A DNA stretch of 64,000 bases from Thamnaconus septentrionalis (taxonomy: Eukaryota > Chordata > Actinopteri > Tetraodontiformes > Monacanthidae). The notes under the pieces are model-generated. The model was not told where the DNA came from, searched no databases, and saw nothing but the letters and a program-made list of their open reading frames with translations. How positions within the stretch are numbered: the first letter of the stretch is position 1; each line of letters opens with the position of its first letter. The translations under genes and the position numbers were made by a program. Positions 51,700 through 62,900 of the stretch are shown one piece after another. Where the stretch lies: NCBI GenBank assembly GCA_009823395.1, contig CM020511.1, forward strand, positions 12,983,501 to 13,047,500, in the 5' to 3' direction.

Positions 51700-51981
51700 T
51701 TCCTATGACATCACTGTTGCAGCAACAGCGAAGTCGAGTCACAACGAACGCGCCCCAAAGAAATAACCAATCATTTACAAGAATACAAAAGCTCTGTCCA
51801 ATCAGAAGTCTCGACGGTGCTTGGTGTATTTACCTAACCTAGAGGGTTTCAGTCGTTGGGACCTGTCAAAATTTGCACAACTGGATACCTCCACCTTGTC
51901 TTTTTTGCAGTCATGACACAGTGGACCTACGTCTTTCTTGCAGCTTTTGTCGTGTCCTCTCGTTTTTTCATCTAACGGAAG
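51700..51981 (+). promoter_or_regulatory. Candidate IBTK promoter and noncoding first exon
   Basis: This region holds two inverted CCAAT boxes (ACCAATCAT near 51767, GTCCAATCAG near 51797) and a CRE-like TGACATCA at 51706. A good splice donor (ACGGAAG followed by GTAAAG) has its exon edge at 51981. The IBTK start codon lies 1.4 kb downstream at the beginning of another exon, so a noncoding first exon is required. Placement is inferred from motifs and the donor only. Confidence 0.45.
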
Positions 51982-53340
51982 GTAAAGAAATAATGTGACG
52001 TTAGATTCCCCTACAGGCAGACCAGCTAATGTTAGCCGTCGATGATGTGTCATAGCCTAGATTTTAATGCTATGCCAGCTAAAAAAAATTTAACGTAAAA
52101 AATCTTCTCATTTTGTAAGTTGACACTAAAGACTAATTTAAAAAGTTGCATGCTTGGCTGATGACGTTAACGCGGCTTTTTGCGGCTGCTGTGAGCTAAT
52201 ACTGAAATACTGATTAACTTAGCTAATGTGCTAATGCTGAGTTTGCTAGTTGGAGTATGAGACGTTATCTATGTGTTTTAACGTAATAGAACTTAATAAA
52301 TACATTTGTTTTATTGTTGGTTTTGGGCGTCAGCAGCTGTCCCCTGTGAAACGGGACGAGGGGCTGATGTGGCGTTCAGACAATTTCTAAAATGAAGATA
52401 GTGTTACTCCACTTACTCGACCTGTTATGTAATCCTTCTCTTTAAAGTCATACGCCTTCTCTTTCCTCTCTTGCTAAACACATTTCAGTCTCTGCAAACT
52501 AATGTAAAAAAAAAAAAAAAAAAAAAATAAAAATAAATAAATTATAATGACACGGCACTTTAAAACAGCTGTCTGCTTAAAAACTGCCTGCTCAGCAGAC
52601 ATGTGCTGGCCTCCTGTCTGTGTTTGAGTTTGACCTGACCTGACCTTTTGCATTTTGGAAACCAATGTCAATTTTGCTCTCTGAACTAAGATCTCTGTTT
52701 CTACTTGTCGTGCAAGTGTTGTCACTGATAATCTTGACAAGTCATTTTCAATTTTGCTCTTTCCCCCTTAGGCACACTCTACAATTATGGCGTTTTGAAA
52801 TATTTAGTGAGTGTTTTGAGGGGAAAGGTAGCCTTTCCCCTCAAGTTAGGTGGTTGAAGGTTTGAGGGTCAGTGTGTTAGAGGGCTCTTGAGAAATAGAT
52901 TTTTTATAAATTATTAATGACAATATAGTAGAGAAATTATTTTTGCAACAGTGTATACTTTTTTCTTTCTTTTTTTTTTACAAAAACTGCACAAGACATT
53001 TTGTCTCCTGTAAATTCTTGATGCCATTGCATGCTATAAGCACCTTAGTTTGTGTGCACTTTTTGGTTGAGATGGTGGATTGACAAAGGTCAGAGTAAAA
53101 GTCCCTGGAGTCGCTAGGGTGCAGTGGAACTTCAACACAAGCACAATTCTAGCGCTCCAACCCATTTTGACCTTTTTTTTTTTTTTTTCTTCAAGAGCAG
53201 CTTCATTATGGTACAATTTAAGTGGCTTTTTGGACATTTTGGTTTGTCACATTTTTGAGCTTTTGTAAGTATTGTTTGATAATTCTCAGTAAACCATTAA
53301 ACTCCAAAAGGGTCGCAGGGTTCACTTAGTAATTTGGTGG
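51982..53340 (+). other. IBTK 5' intron
   Basis: Presumed first intron. It carries an A-rich run at 52507-52545, a perfect hairpin at 52816-52844 and T runs, and no coding sequence. The acceptor may be TTCACTTAG or GTTCAG just before the ATG at 53349. Confidence 0.5.
52816..52844. repeat. Perfect hairpin, 13-bp arms with 3-base loop
   Basis: TTGAGGGGAAAGG and CCTTTCCCCTCAA are exact reverse complements around TAG. Confidence 0.85.
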
Positions 53341-53348
53341 AGTTCAGA

Positions 53349-53925
53349 ATGAGTCTGGGACCACCAGATTGTACCCCTAAATGCCGCTCACTGAAGCACG
53401 CCGACGACGTGGTCGCAGCGTTGACACGCGGCTCTGAGGGCCAGCTGCGGGCGTTCTTGTCCTCACACTGCCACAATGCAGCCGTCTTGCGGGATGAGTT
53501 TGGCCGCACCGCCCTGCACATGGCGGCTTCGCTGGGAAAGAAGGCGCTTCTGGAGTGGCTGCTAGAGAGCAAGGGGGGAGACCTGATGGCCAAGGACAAG
53601 GAGTCGGCCTGGACGGCTCTGCATCGCAGCGCTTTCTACGGGCAGATTCACTGTCTCATATCCCTGGTCAAGGTATCTTAAAGCATCTTAAAAAAATACA
53701 ATTCTGTATTAATAAATTACTTAAAAAATGATTGTGTTATGTACATTAAGTACATGAAACTTGTTGGATTTTTCTTCCTTTTTAAAAAGTTTTTAATCCC
53801 TCTTATTATTTATTTGTTTGTTTTTTAGCATGGTGGCCTCCTGTCTACACTGGACAAAGAGGGCCTTACTGTTCTGGACCTTACAATGAAGGACCGACCA
53901 TCACATATTGTATTTAAAAACACCG
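53349..53925 (+). CDS. ibtk: IBTK ankyrin-repeat exons
   Basis: The first two coding exons (53349-53672 and 53829-53925) encode residues 1-140. Ankyrin signatures are visible: FGRTALHMAASLGKKALLEWLL, then SAWTALHRSAFYGQIHCLISL, then KEGLTVLDLTMKDRP. The ATG has A at -3. Confidence 0.95.
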
Positions 53926-56900
53926 GTAAGTCACTGGCCTAGTTCAGATGTTGCCATGCTTTTAAAAGCTGTTGCAGAATTATTTTTTTGTATGGTGTTA
54001 CCATAAATCTGCAGAGCTTAGTGTTGAGTGCCAGAGACTTAGTGTTGTGTCGTGTTTTTCGTATTTCTTACAGACCCAACCGAAGTGTTCACATGGGGAA
54101 ACAATACTAATTTCAGCCTCGGCCATGGTAATCAGGAGAGCCGACAGTCCCCTGAGCTTGTGGACGTGTTTGCCAGAAATGGAGTTTACATCAAGCAGGT
54201 GCGACAGTAACACACTGCTGCTGTGCCAGCTCTTTAGAGGTTTCTCACCGCACTGGTCTTCCCTGTCATTAAAAAAGCCCTCTTGTGTCACACACGTAAT
54301 GGCCTCACACCTCTAATCTGTGCCAACTTTTGCCAGACTAAAATAAAACCCACCTGGGTTTTCCTCGAGCAGATACAGCACCTGGATAAAACCAGCAAAG
54401 CATCTCGTCACTGGAGGCTCTGTGTTACATAGCACTGTCTTTAGGGTGAATCAAATGTGGGGAGGGGGGGCAGTTCTCATTTTGAACCATGGCTCATACT
54501 GACTCATACTCTGTCCATGTGAAGCCACTGATGCAGAAGTATTTGTGATGCATGAGAGACCTAATTAGTCCTTAAATGAGTTACATTAGAGTTTGTGCGG
54601 TTACGGAAAATCACATTGCCTGGCGTCTTGTGGCAAACCATAGACATTGTTCTTAGAAACCGTTGACTTGGCAGTCGGCCGGAGACGGGAAGGACAGAGA
54701 CTATTAATTGTTTGAGTTAAACAGAGGCCGCTGTTTATGGAGCAGGAGAGGGCTGATTAGCTTTCTAATTTCCTGCCCCAGTCTTTGTCTGTTGAATTAG
54801 TCTTTGCACGATTACAGTCCGCTAGATGCGTCAGTTACACGTATCTAAATGCTCTTTAAGGCAAAATAAAGATCAATGAACGTTTGAAGTAGATCTTATT
54901 TTTGTAAAGGTCTGACTGACCCATTGTGGTTACACCATGTTGCCAGGATGTCTCAGCATGGTCATGAGGTCATGCTTTAATTGCTTCATTGCTCCCAGGG
55001 TGATTAATGCTGCTGGCATCACGTCGACCTATCGTCACATACCAGATGCGTGGGGTTTTAATAGAGCTACATGTCACTAAATCGAAACAGATAAAACTGT
55101 AAAATCGTTTTACAGTTCGGTTTCTTATTTTGTGTTGTTAACAATGAACAACAAAATAATTTCCATTTCTTTGTGTGTCTCTGACCAGCCAAAGCTTTTG
55201 AAACACGCACACAAAAAATCTCTGGCAAATTATTTTTTTAACAATAATTGGGATTGAATGACATTTCAAGGGTGTTGAAAAACCTTTTTCACCACTGTGT
55301 GTTTAAAGTTAATGCAAGAAAACCTTGTGTGTGTGTGTGTTGTTGTTTTTTTCTTCTTTAAACCTTCCGAGCAGGATTTGTCATGCTGAGTAATTTCATA
55401 AAGCCTTGTGACCGGGGGACAGATGGATCCGATTTCATGACCACACAATGACCCATTTGCGCTGCATTTAGCTTTTGTCTTCCTGGCCTAATGCAGCAGG
55501 TGCCAAAGGTTAAATATTAATTCAACACTGACATGTTTTTAATTAAGTGACCGACGCCGGTGTGCGTGTAGGTGGGTGAATGTCCAGAATCAATGTGATA
55601 CTTTGGGAAACATTGTCGATGCCCATTGAAGGCTTGAGAGCAGCAATGTATTAGTAATGATGTTTGCTTTTCCACTTGGCCTGGCCTTTATTGGCACCAT
55701 GTTTTACTATCACTACTCGAGGGCTTGGCCCAGGGACACGGAAAGAGATGCTCCGCCGACCTACTATAAGGTCAAACCGTGAATGACAAGCTCTTTAATC
55801 TGCCCTAACTCGTGGTAGGCATTATCACTATAGAAAAGGAAAGTGGATCACACATGGTGTAGCTTTTCACACTGTCGGCTTCAGTCCACATGTGTCCCTG
55901 AAATATCCCCATACAGTACATATTGTACATACAGTAAATTAACAAAATGTGGATTATTTATTAAATCAACATCATCTGTTGGATCATAGTAAGAAAACAA
56001 ACATGTATTAAACCCTCCATTGAACTAAAAATAAACATGCATATATTGAAAAGCTGTAATGCAAATACAAATACAGTTAAGAACTGAGAGCTTTGAGTTG
56101 TGTGTATTTGACTGTTATGTTGTGTTGCTGTGTTTGTGAGATGTTCCTGACCGATTAATAAGTTGTGCCTTGGAAATAAAAAGGTTGAAAACCACTGGAG
56201 CTGGAGACACAAACAAAGACAAAGAAGCTTCACAATTCGCATGTTTATTTTTATCTTTTCTTTTCCTTGTAGGTGGTCCTTTGCAAATTTCACTCAGTGT
56301 TCCTGTCACAGAAAGGCCAAGTTTTCACGTGTGGACATGGACAGGGAGGGAGACTCGGTCATGGAGATGAACAGACCTACTTGGTGAGTGTTGGTTTGGA
56401 CGTTGATATGAATGTGACTGATATGATACATATCATAAAATATGCCTCCTCTGAATCACAGCTTGCGTTTTACAACAGGCATGATCAGTGTTTGTAGAGG
56501 GTTAATGAACAGGTTGCAATAATTTAATATATTAAGAAGAATGCAATCAACGTCGGCGTTATTGATTTTCAAGGTTTTGTATGTGGTGGTGAGGACATTC
56601 ATGGTGACGCACATATCAGTTCATGCAATGCGGCAGCTTATAAAGGATGTTGGATTTAGCGTGTTATCACTGCTAGTTGGTTATGTTTGTTCTGAATTTA
56701 GATGTGTTGGCTGTGAACGCTATAAAATATCAAGCCACTTATCTAGAAATCCTGTTGTTTTTTCCACTTCTCCCCCTTCCTCCCCTGCCCTGCTGGGCTT
56801 TTTGTTGGTTCATAATCATAATGACTCAATGTCTTTTTCCACCCATTGTGTGCCATATTGAGGATTGCTGATGATATCTGAGACACTGGTCGAGTACATC

Positions 56901-59900
56901 AGTATGTTGTATCAGTCATCTCACCCTTTTCTCATTGGCTCAAGTGAAAATGATATTAACAGTGTATGGCACAAAAGATCAAAGTTGTATATGAGTGAAT
57001 TGCTGTGAGAAAAACACACCTGAAGTAGTGAGTGTTGTCAGCCATAGCCGGACCAGCCCTCATTTTGTTTTTTTTTTTTTTTGTTTTTTCATCGCTCTCA
57101 TTTTCTTCGCCAGGTTCCTCGGATGGTGGAGGGTCTGATGTCCCACCACTGCTCTCAGGTGGCAGCAGCCAAAGACCACACAGTGGTGCTGACGGAAGAA
57201 GGCTACGTTTACACTTTTGGCCTCAACACCTTTCATCAGCTGGGTCTCTCTCCACCTCCAGCGGCAGCACACGTCCCCAAGCAGGTAGGAGGTGGAGAGT
57301 GACAATCTTCATTCTCTGCAATGATGTATTTTTTTTCTTCTAAATGAAAATTTACTGTCTTCCTATTCATTTTTGCAAGTACATAACACATTCAAAAGCT
57401 GTCTGAGTGTTATGTTGAGAATCTCTCTGATACTGAAGTTTCACTATTTGCTTATGCTGTGCATGCAGGTGTTCTCCAAGACCTTAAAAGGGAGGACGGT
57501 GATTGGAGTTGCTGCCGGAAGGTTCCACACAGTGCTGTGGACCAGGGAGGCTGTCTATACAATGGGCCTCAATGGAGGCCAACTTGGTAAGCTGTGTTGC
57601 ACTTCCATTGCGCAAACAGTTTTAGTAAATATTTTGTTTAAAAATAAATATTGTAACGTCACTGCAATACATGGTATGTTTGCTCTCGATCCTCTGGAGG
57701 AGAAAACACAGAAGGACGCTGAGCTGCTCTTAGTCGAATGCTTTTGATGTCTGATGTTATTATTATGATTACACTGGCTGATCATATAATTATAGTCTGT
57801 CAATAGTGCTCATATTGGAAGCACTACAAAAGTCCTCAATATTATAATTTGCAATTTGTGTTCCACGAGGGCAAATGAGAGGATTGCTTCCTGACAAAGT
57901 AAAAACGGTGCATTGAATTAGCTTAGCGTAACTTTGTGTCTTATGCTTTCCCGTGCCGTGATCTCCAGGTTACCTGCTGGATCCCAACGGAGAGAAGTGT
58001 GTTACGGCCCCCCGGCAAGTTTCAGCCCTGCACCACAAGGATGTCACCATAGCGATGGTAGCAGCCAGTGACGGAGCTACGGTGGTGGTGACCGAGAAGG
58101 GCGACGTCTACCTGTTGGCTGATTACCAGTGTAAAAAAATAGCTTCAAGGTGAATCAAATGGCACCCTGTAATAGAATCAACAAACTAAAAATACTTGAT
58201 AGATTGTGAGATTGTTTCTGTCCATTGAAAAAAGATAAATGTAGTAGACATTAGAATGGAAGATGTATGATCTCCATGGAATACTTAAAATTTTTCGGGG
58301 GGTTTGATTGTTAATTTTCAGGCAGCTAAACATCAAGAAGGTCCTGGTCAGCGGAGGTAGCCTGGACCACCGCGTGGTCCCACAGATCCTAAATGAAGGG
58401 GGAGGAGAGAAGGTGGCTATCTTGGCTCTTGATGAAGCTGGCAGGGTAAGTTGATGTGGAAATGCTTATTATTCTGAATTTTACGTGCGTCAGAGCTGTC
58501 ACTGGGGACAAAATCTCTGCCGCAATCTCCAAACGTTAGAAACATCAGAATATATATTAGGCTCTTACTTACTCTTACTTTAGTGTTGTCTAACTTTAGG
58601 TGAACGCAGGCTCTTGCGTAACATTAAATCCAGCCAGCCAGTATGTGAGTCCCTATAGATGCTTCTTGTGACTAAGTTGCTTCCTCCACTGTTTCCCCGC
58701 TTTTTCTTTTTTTACCTTTGTCAGGTGTTTTGCTGGCGCTCCTGTAGCAGCTCAGTCAGACAGTGCCGGTGGGCGTATGGCCGTCAGGTTTTCATGTCGG
58801 ACATCGCTCTCAGCAAGAACGGCATGATGTTTGTGACTCAGGAGGGGGAGGGCTTCACTGGCGTTTGGGCTGGAGAGTATCGGAAGTACGGGGAAAAGAA
58901 AGGTGAGCGACTTCAGAAACAAGCTATTATTTATTTTGAATTAAAAAAATGACATTTATTTATTTAAGTTATTTTAAGTTATAATCGAAAGCTTAGAACC
59001 AATTTAACATTGCATTTCTTTAATCCACTGCCTAATTTTTGTGAATTGTTCACCTTAAAAATGGAACAATGAAGCAAAAGAAGCATAACACAAAATATAT
59101 TAATAGGCTTAATTATTATCCTTAATACTTTTTATTAGAATGATAGTTTATTGAAGTTATTGTGTGTCAAGTATACAATGTTAAGAACAGGGAAGACATA
59201 CTTTTTATGTGTATTGATAATATTCTTGGTACTGAAAATTTATCTTGAAATGTTTTTATTTTTAAAACATTATTCAAGTGAATTGCTTTCCATGCTTCCT
59301 GGTATCCACAGAGGTCAGTGTGGAGGTGTGTGGCCACTCGGATGCTGGAACAGTGTATGAACGGATCCGTCTGGAGAAACTGCCATACGTCCACAGAGCC
59401 GTTAGTGTCACCATGGACTCAAAGGGCCGAAATTTTGGAATCCTTCAGTCCGACCCCAAAGCAAAGTAAGAGATTGTCGTTTGAAGTAAAAAAAAAAATA
59501 TGCTATTTTAATAATGCATATTTCAATGCAGCTTAAAAATTGTCAACAGCTGCTATGACAAGATGTGACAGAGGCAACTCAAAAATAGAAGCCATAAGGC
59601 ATTCTCTGTAATGGGACACTGGGCGTACACAAGTGGCACACATTCATTCAGAAACCCTTGACTTATGTAATAATTGTCTTGATCTTTATGTATTGACTCA
59701 TTATTTAGTCAAAATAAATAACATCTTGGTATCTCTCTGTTGTCTTATCCTTTAAAAAAAAAAAACATGTCACTGTTTGTGATGAATGATGTTATTTTTG
59801 ATTTTAAGATTATTGCTGTTCTTGTGAGTAAACTACAACACCGTTTTTCAATGTGCTCTCTGATACTTGTGACGTGTATTTTTTTTTAAACAAAGAAGTA

Positions 59901-62900
59901 GGCATTTATGAATCAATTTGTTTTTTGCAAACACATCTCGTTATCGTTTGTGCTTTTTAAATGATCAGCAAAACATTAACTACACATTTCTGTGCCTGCA
60001 ACTCAGCTTGTATGAGATACCCAGTGTCTCGCCGTCGTCCTTCTCGCAACACTTCCGACGTCTCCTCGACGAGTCTGACGAAATGGACAGCATTCACGAC
60101 ATCACGCTGCAGGCCGGCAATCGCACCTTTCCGGCGCACAAGTACATCTTGTCCATGCGGTCCGAGTTCTTCCGGAAGCTGTTCATGTCAGAGCGCTGTG
60201 GGGTGCCCGACGAGCTTGATGGAGAAGTGAGGAAGAGCGAAGACGCCGTGGGCTGCGATTTAATCATTTTCGAGAAGATCCCAGCGGACATGCTGGAATA
60301 CGCTCTGCGCTTCATCTACACCGACTCCTGTGAGCTGCTCGTGCATGGGGCCAAGCCAAGAGGCAGCGCGGCCCTAGCGGGCCAAACCCAGGTAAGGCTT
60401 AAAAAAAAAAAACAAAACAAAACAATCTCAAGTAGCATTCACTGTCATAAAAATGCAGAGTAACCACAAATACTGTGCTCTCGTGCCTGTCTTGGCCAGA
60501 ACATGGAGGAGGAGGAGAGGCTTATCAGCAGCCTGCAGGACCTGGGGTTGAGAGGTCACTCAGCCCTGGAGGTGTACCGCTCCCTTCCACCTGCAGCCAA
60601 AGGAGATGCTGACAAGGCCAAGGCCAAGAACGCCAAGCCTGGCAAGAAGGGGAAAGGAAGCAAAGGGGACAAGAGCGGGGCCAGTGAGGGAGGAGCCAAT
60701 CCCGTCAAAAGCCTACAGGCTGTCGCAAAAAAGCTGGGTCTGGGAAACCTGTCTGCACGGTGAGAGCCAAGAACACCGAATACATGAAAATGCTGTTGAG
60801 TTTTCATAAATGGTCAAACAAACGATTTCTTAAACAACAAAAAGAGATTTGATTCAAATTAATTATGCTATGTAAAGCAGAGTTATGTCATAGGATGCTG
60901 CAGAGTTACTAGAAGAAGCAGAGGTTAACAAAACCAAAAATTGTTCTGATATAAACATGTCATTGAGTACATTTTGACGGAATGGCGTGGAGGAACACCT
61001 TGATCTTCTCATCTATCCAGACATATCTGTTGCCATTCACAGCAATGTTTTGCCACTCATTGTTATTTAAAATACATTTTTTCCAATGCAATATTCTTAG
61101 AATTGGACAGTAAAATGCTTTATTGAAGCTCAGCCACTGAGGCATCATGAAAACTGGTGCCAGTTCTTGCTATAATCATTCTTTCCCATGTTTTTTTGGC
61201 AGACTGGACGGAGTCAAATTCGAAGGTGGAAAGATCAGTGTTATAAATAGGAAAACTGGCAACAAACCCAAATTCTACCAGAAAAAATGGTGAATACATT
61301 AAAAATTAAAATGAATTTCACAATTTGAACAAAATTGAATTTTCTCACATCTCCATGTGTTTGTGTGTAGCTCCTATCTGTGCGATGTCACTCTAAAATC
61401 TGAAGATGGCATAGAGTTTCCGTGTCACAAAAGTGTCCTCTGTGCAAGACAAGGTGAGTTACTTCCACCAATTTACATAGAAAAAAAAATACACATATAT
61501 TAAATTTCAGTCACCATGACAGAAAATGCCTTGTGTATGTTATCAAAGAGATTCTCATTTATTTTTTTTAATCCCTTTTTCCTTCCCAGAATACTTCAAT
61601 AGTATGCTTGGAAACCCCTGGATTGAGGTTGGCTGGGTTTTTTATTTTTTCAACTAGGCCTGTTTGTTCATTTTTAGTTGACTTCATGATGTTCACCATC
61701 TACATAATGTTTGTCTCGTGCTCCCTCCTCAGGCCACATCCTGTACTGCACTCGAGATGCCGACCAGCTCGGAGATTCTGCAAGTGATCCTGGAATACAT
61801 CTACACAGACGAGTCTCCCACCATCAAAGGTAATGTCATTTTCAGCATGTAGTAGAAATAGATGGAGCAAAAAGACTTCATTTTGTGCTTATATGTTCCC
61901 ACAGAGTCTCTGAATGTCGAGTTCATCTGCAACGTGTTGGTAGTGGCCGACCAGCTGCTCATCACCCGACTGAAGGAGATGTGCGAGGTCGCCATCACTG
62001 AGAACTGTATGTTGCTCTTCTAACTGTTGTTATGCATGTTAAAGAAGAAGTCACCTTAAAGGGGCCCGATGATGGCCATTTCCAGATTCAATTCTGCTGC
62101 CTGTAATGATCTTCAGATGCATTCCTATGATAATCAGCTCAGCTTGTGACATAGAAAACTGAGCAAAATCCAAACAGCTCCTCCTCATTTTCCGTACTCT
62201 GTGTCTTAGTTGACATGCCAGTAATGCAAAATGACACATTGAAGAGCCGAAAAAGTATTTTTTTTTTCATAATGGGGCCCTTTGAAATGGGAAAAATGTG
62301 TTGTTCTTTATTGTGCTTGCGTAGGCAGCTATTGGAAATGGCTGAGTTTATGAAATATTGTCCACATTTTTCCAATGTGTTCTTGTTATAAATGAGACAA
62401 ATGGACTTGATTTGTAGTGCATTAAGTGCCAACAAAGCAAAAAGAAATAAATAATGATGATGATAATAATAGTCTAGACACACTTGTTTCTTTTTGATCA
62501 ATTTGCTGTCTTTGCTTCTCCCGTTTACAGTGACTCTTAAGAATGCTGCCGAGGTGCTGGAGTTTGCCGCCTTGTACAACGCGGAGCAGCTGAAACTCTC
62601 CTGTCTGCAGTTCATGGTTCTCAACATGGCTGCCCTGCTCGAGTCCAAGTGAGCATGAAAATGGCTTAGCCCATGTTCAAGATGAAATGTTTTTTGTTTT
62701 TTGATTGTTTGCAAGGCAGAAAAATTCTTAGCTTGTTGATTATTTTCCCGAAAATACACATCAATCTTTATTGAAGTCTCTCCAGTGTGTATATATCAAA
62801 ATATTGAACATTAGATGCTGATATGTAGTCTGTATCTACAAAGAATTACAATGTTGTGTGTTTCTGACTCCACCCCCCTTTTTTTTTTCCCCTTTACATT

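Larger units (their letters stand above)
49901..51700. other. Intergenic DNA between TPBG and IBTK
   Basis: No gene seen. It contains a long TATC microsatellite, a CA run with an adjacent perfect hairpin, and poly(T) at 51277-51298. Confidence 0.6.

Noticed and set aside
51913..51976. Short frame MTQWTYVFLAAFVV in the presumed IBTK first exon
   Set aside because: Only 20 residues; it could be an upstream open frame but there is no evidence beyond an ATG.
62139..62759. 206-residue minus-strand open frame
   Set aside because: It is antisense to the IBTK exon at 62531-62648 and a MITE; the intronic part is His/Tyr- and Leu-rich low complexity.
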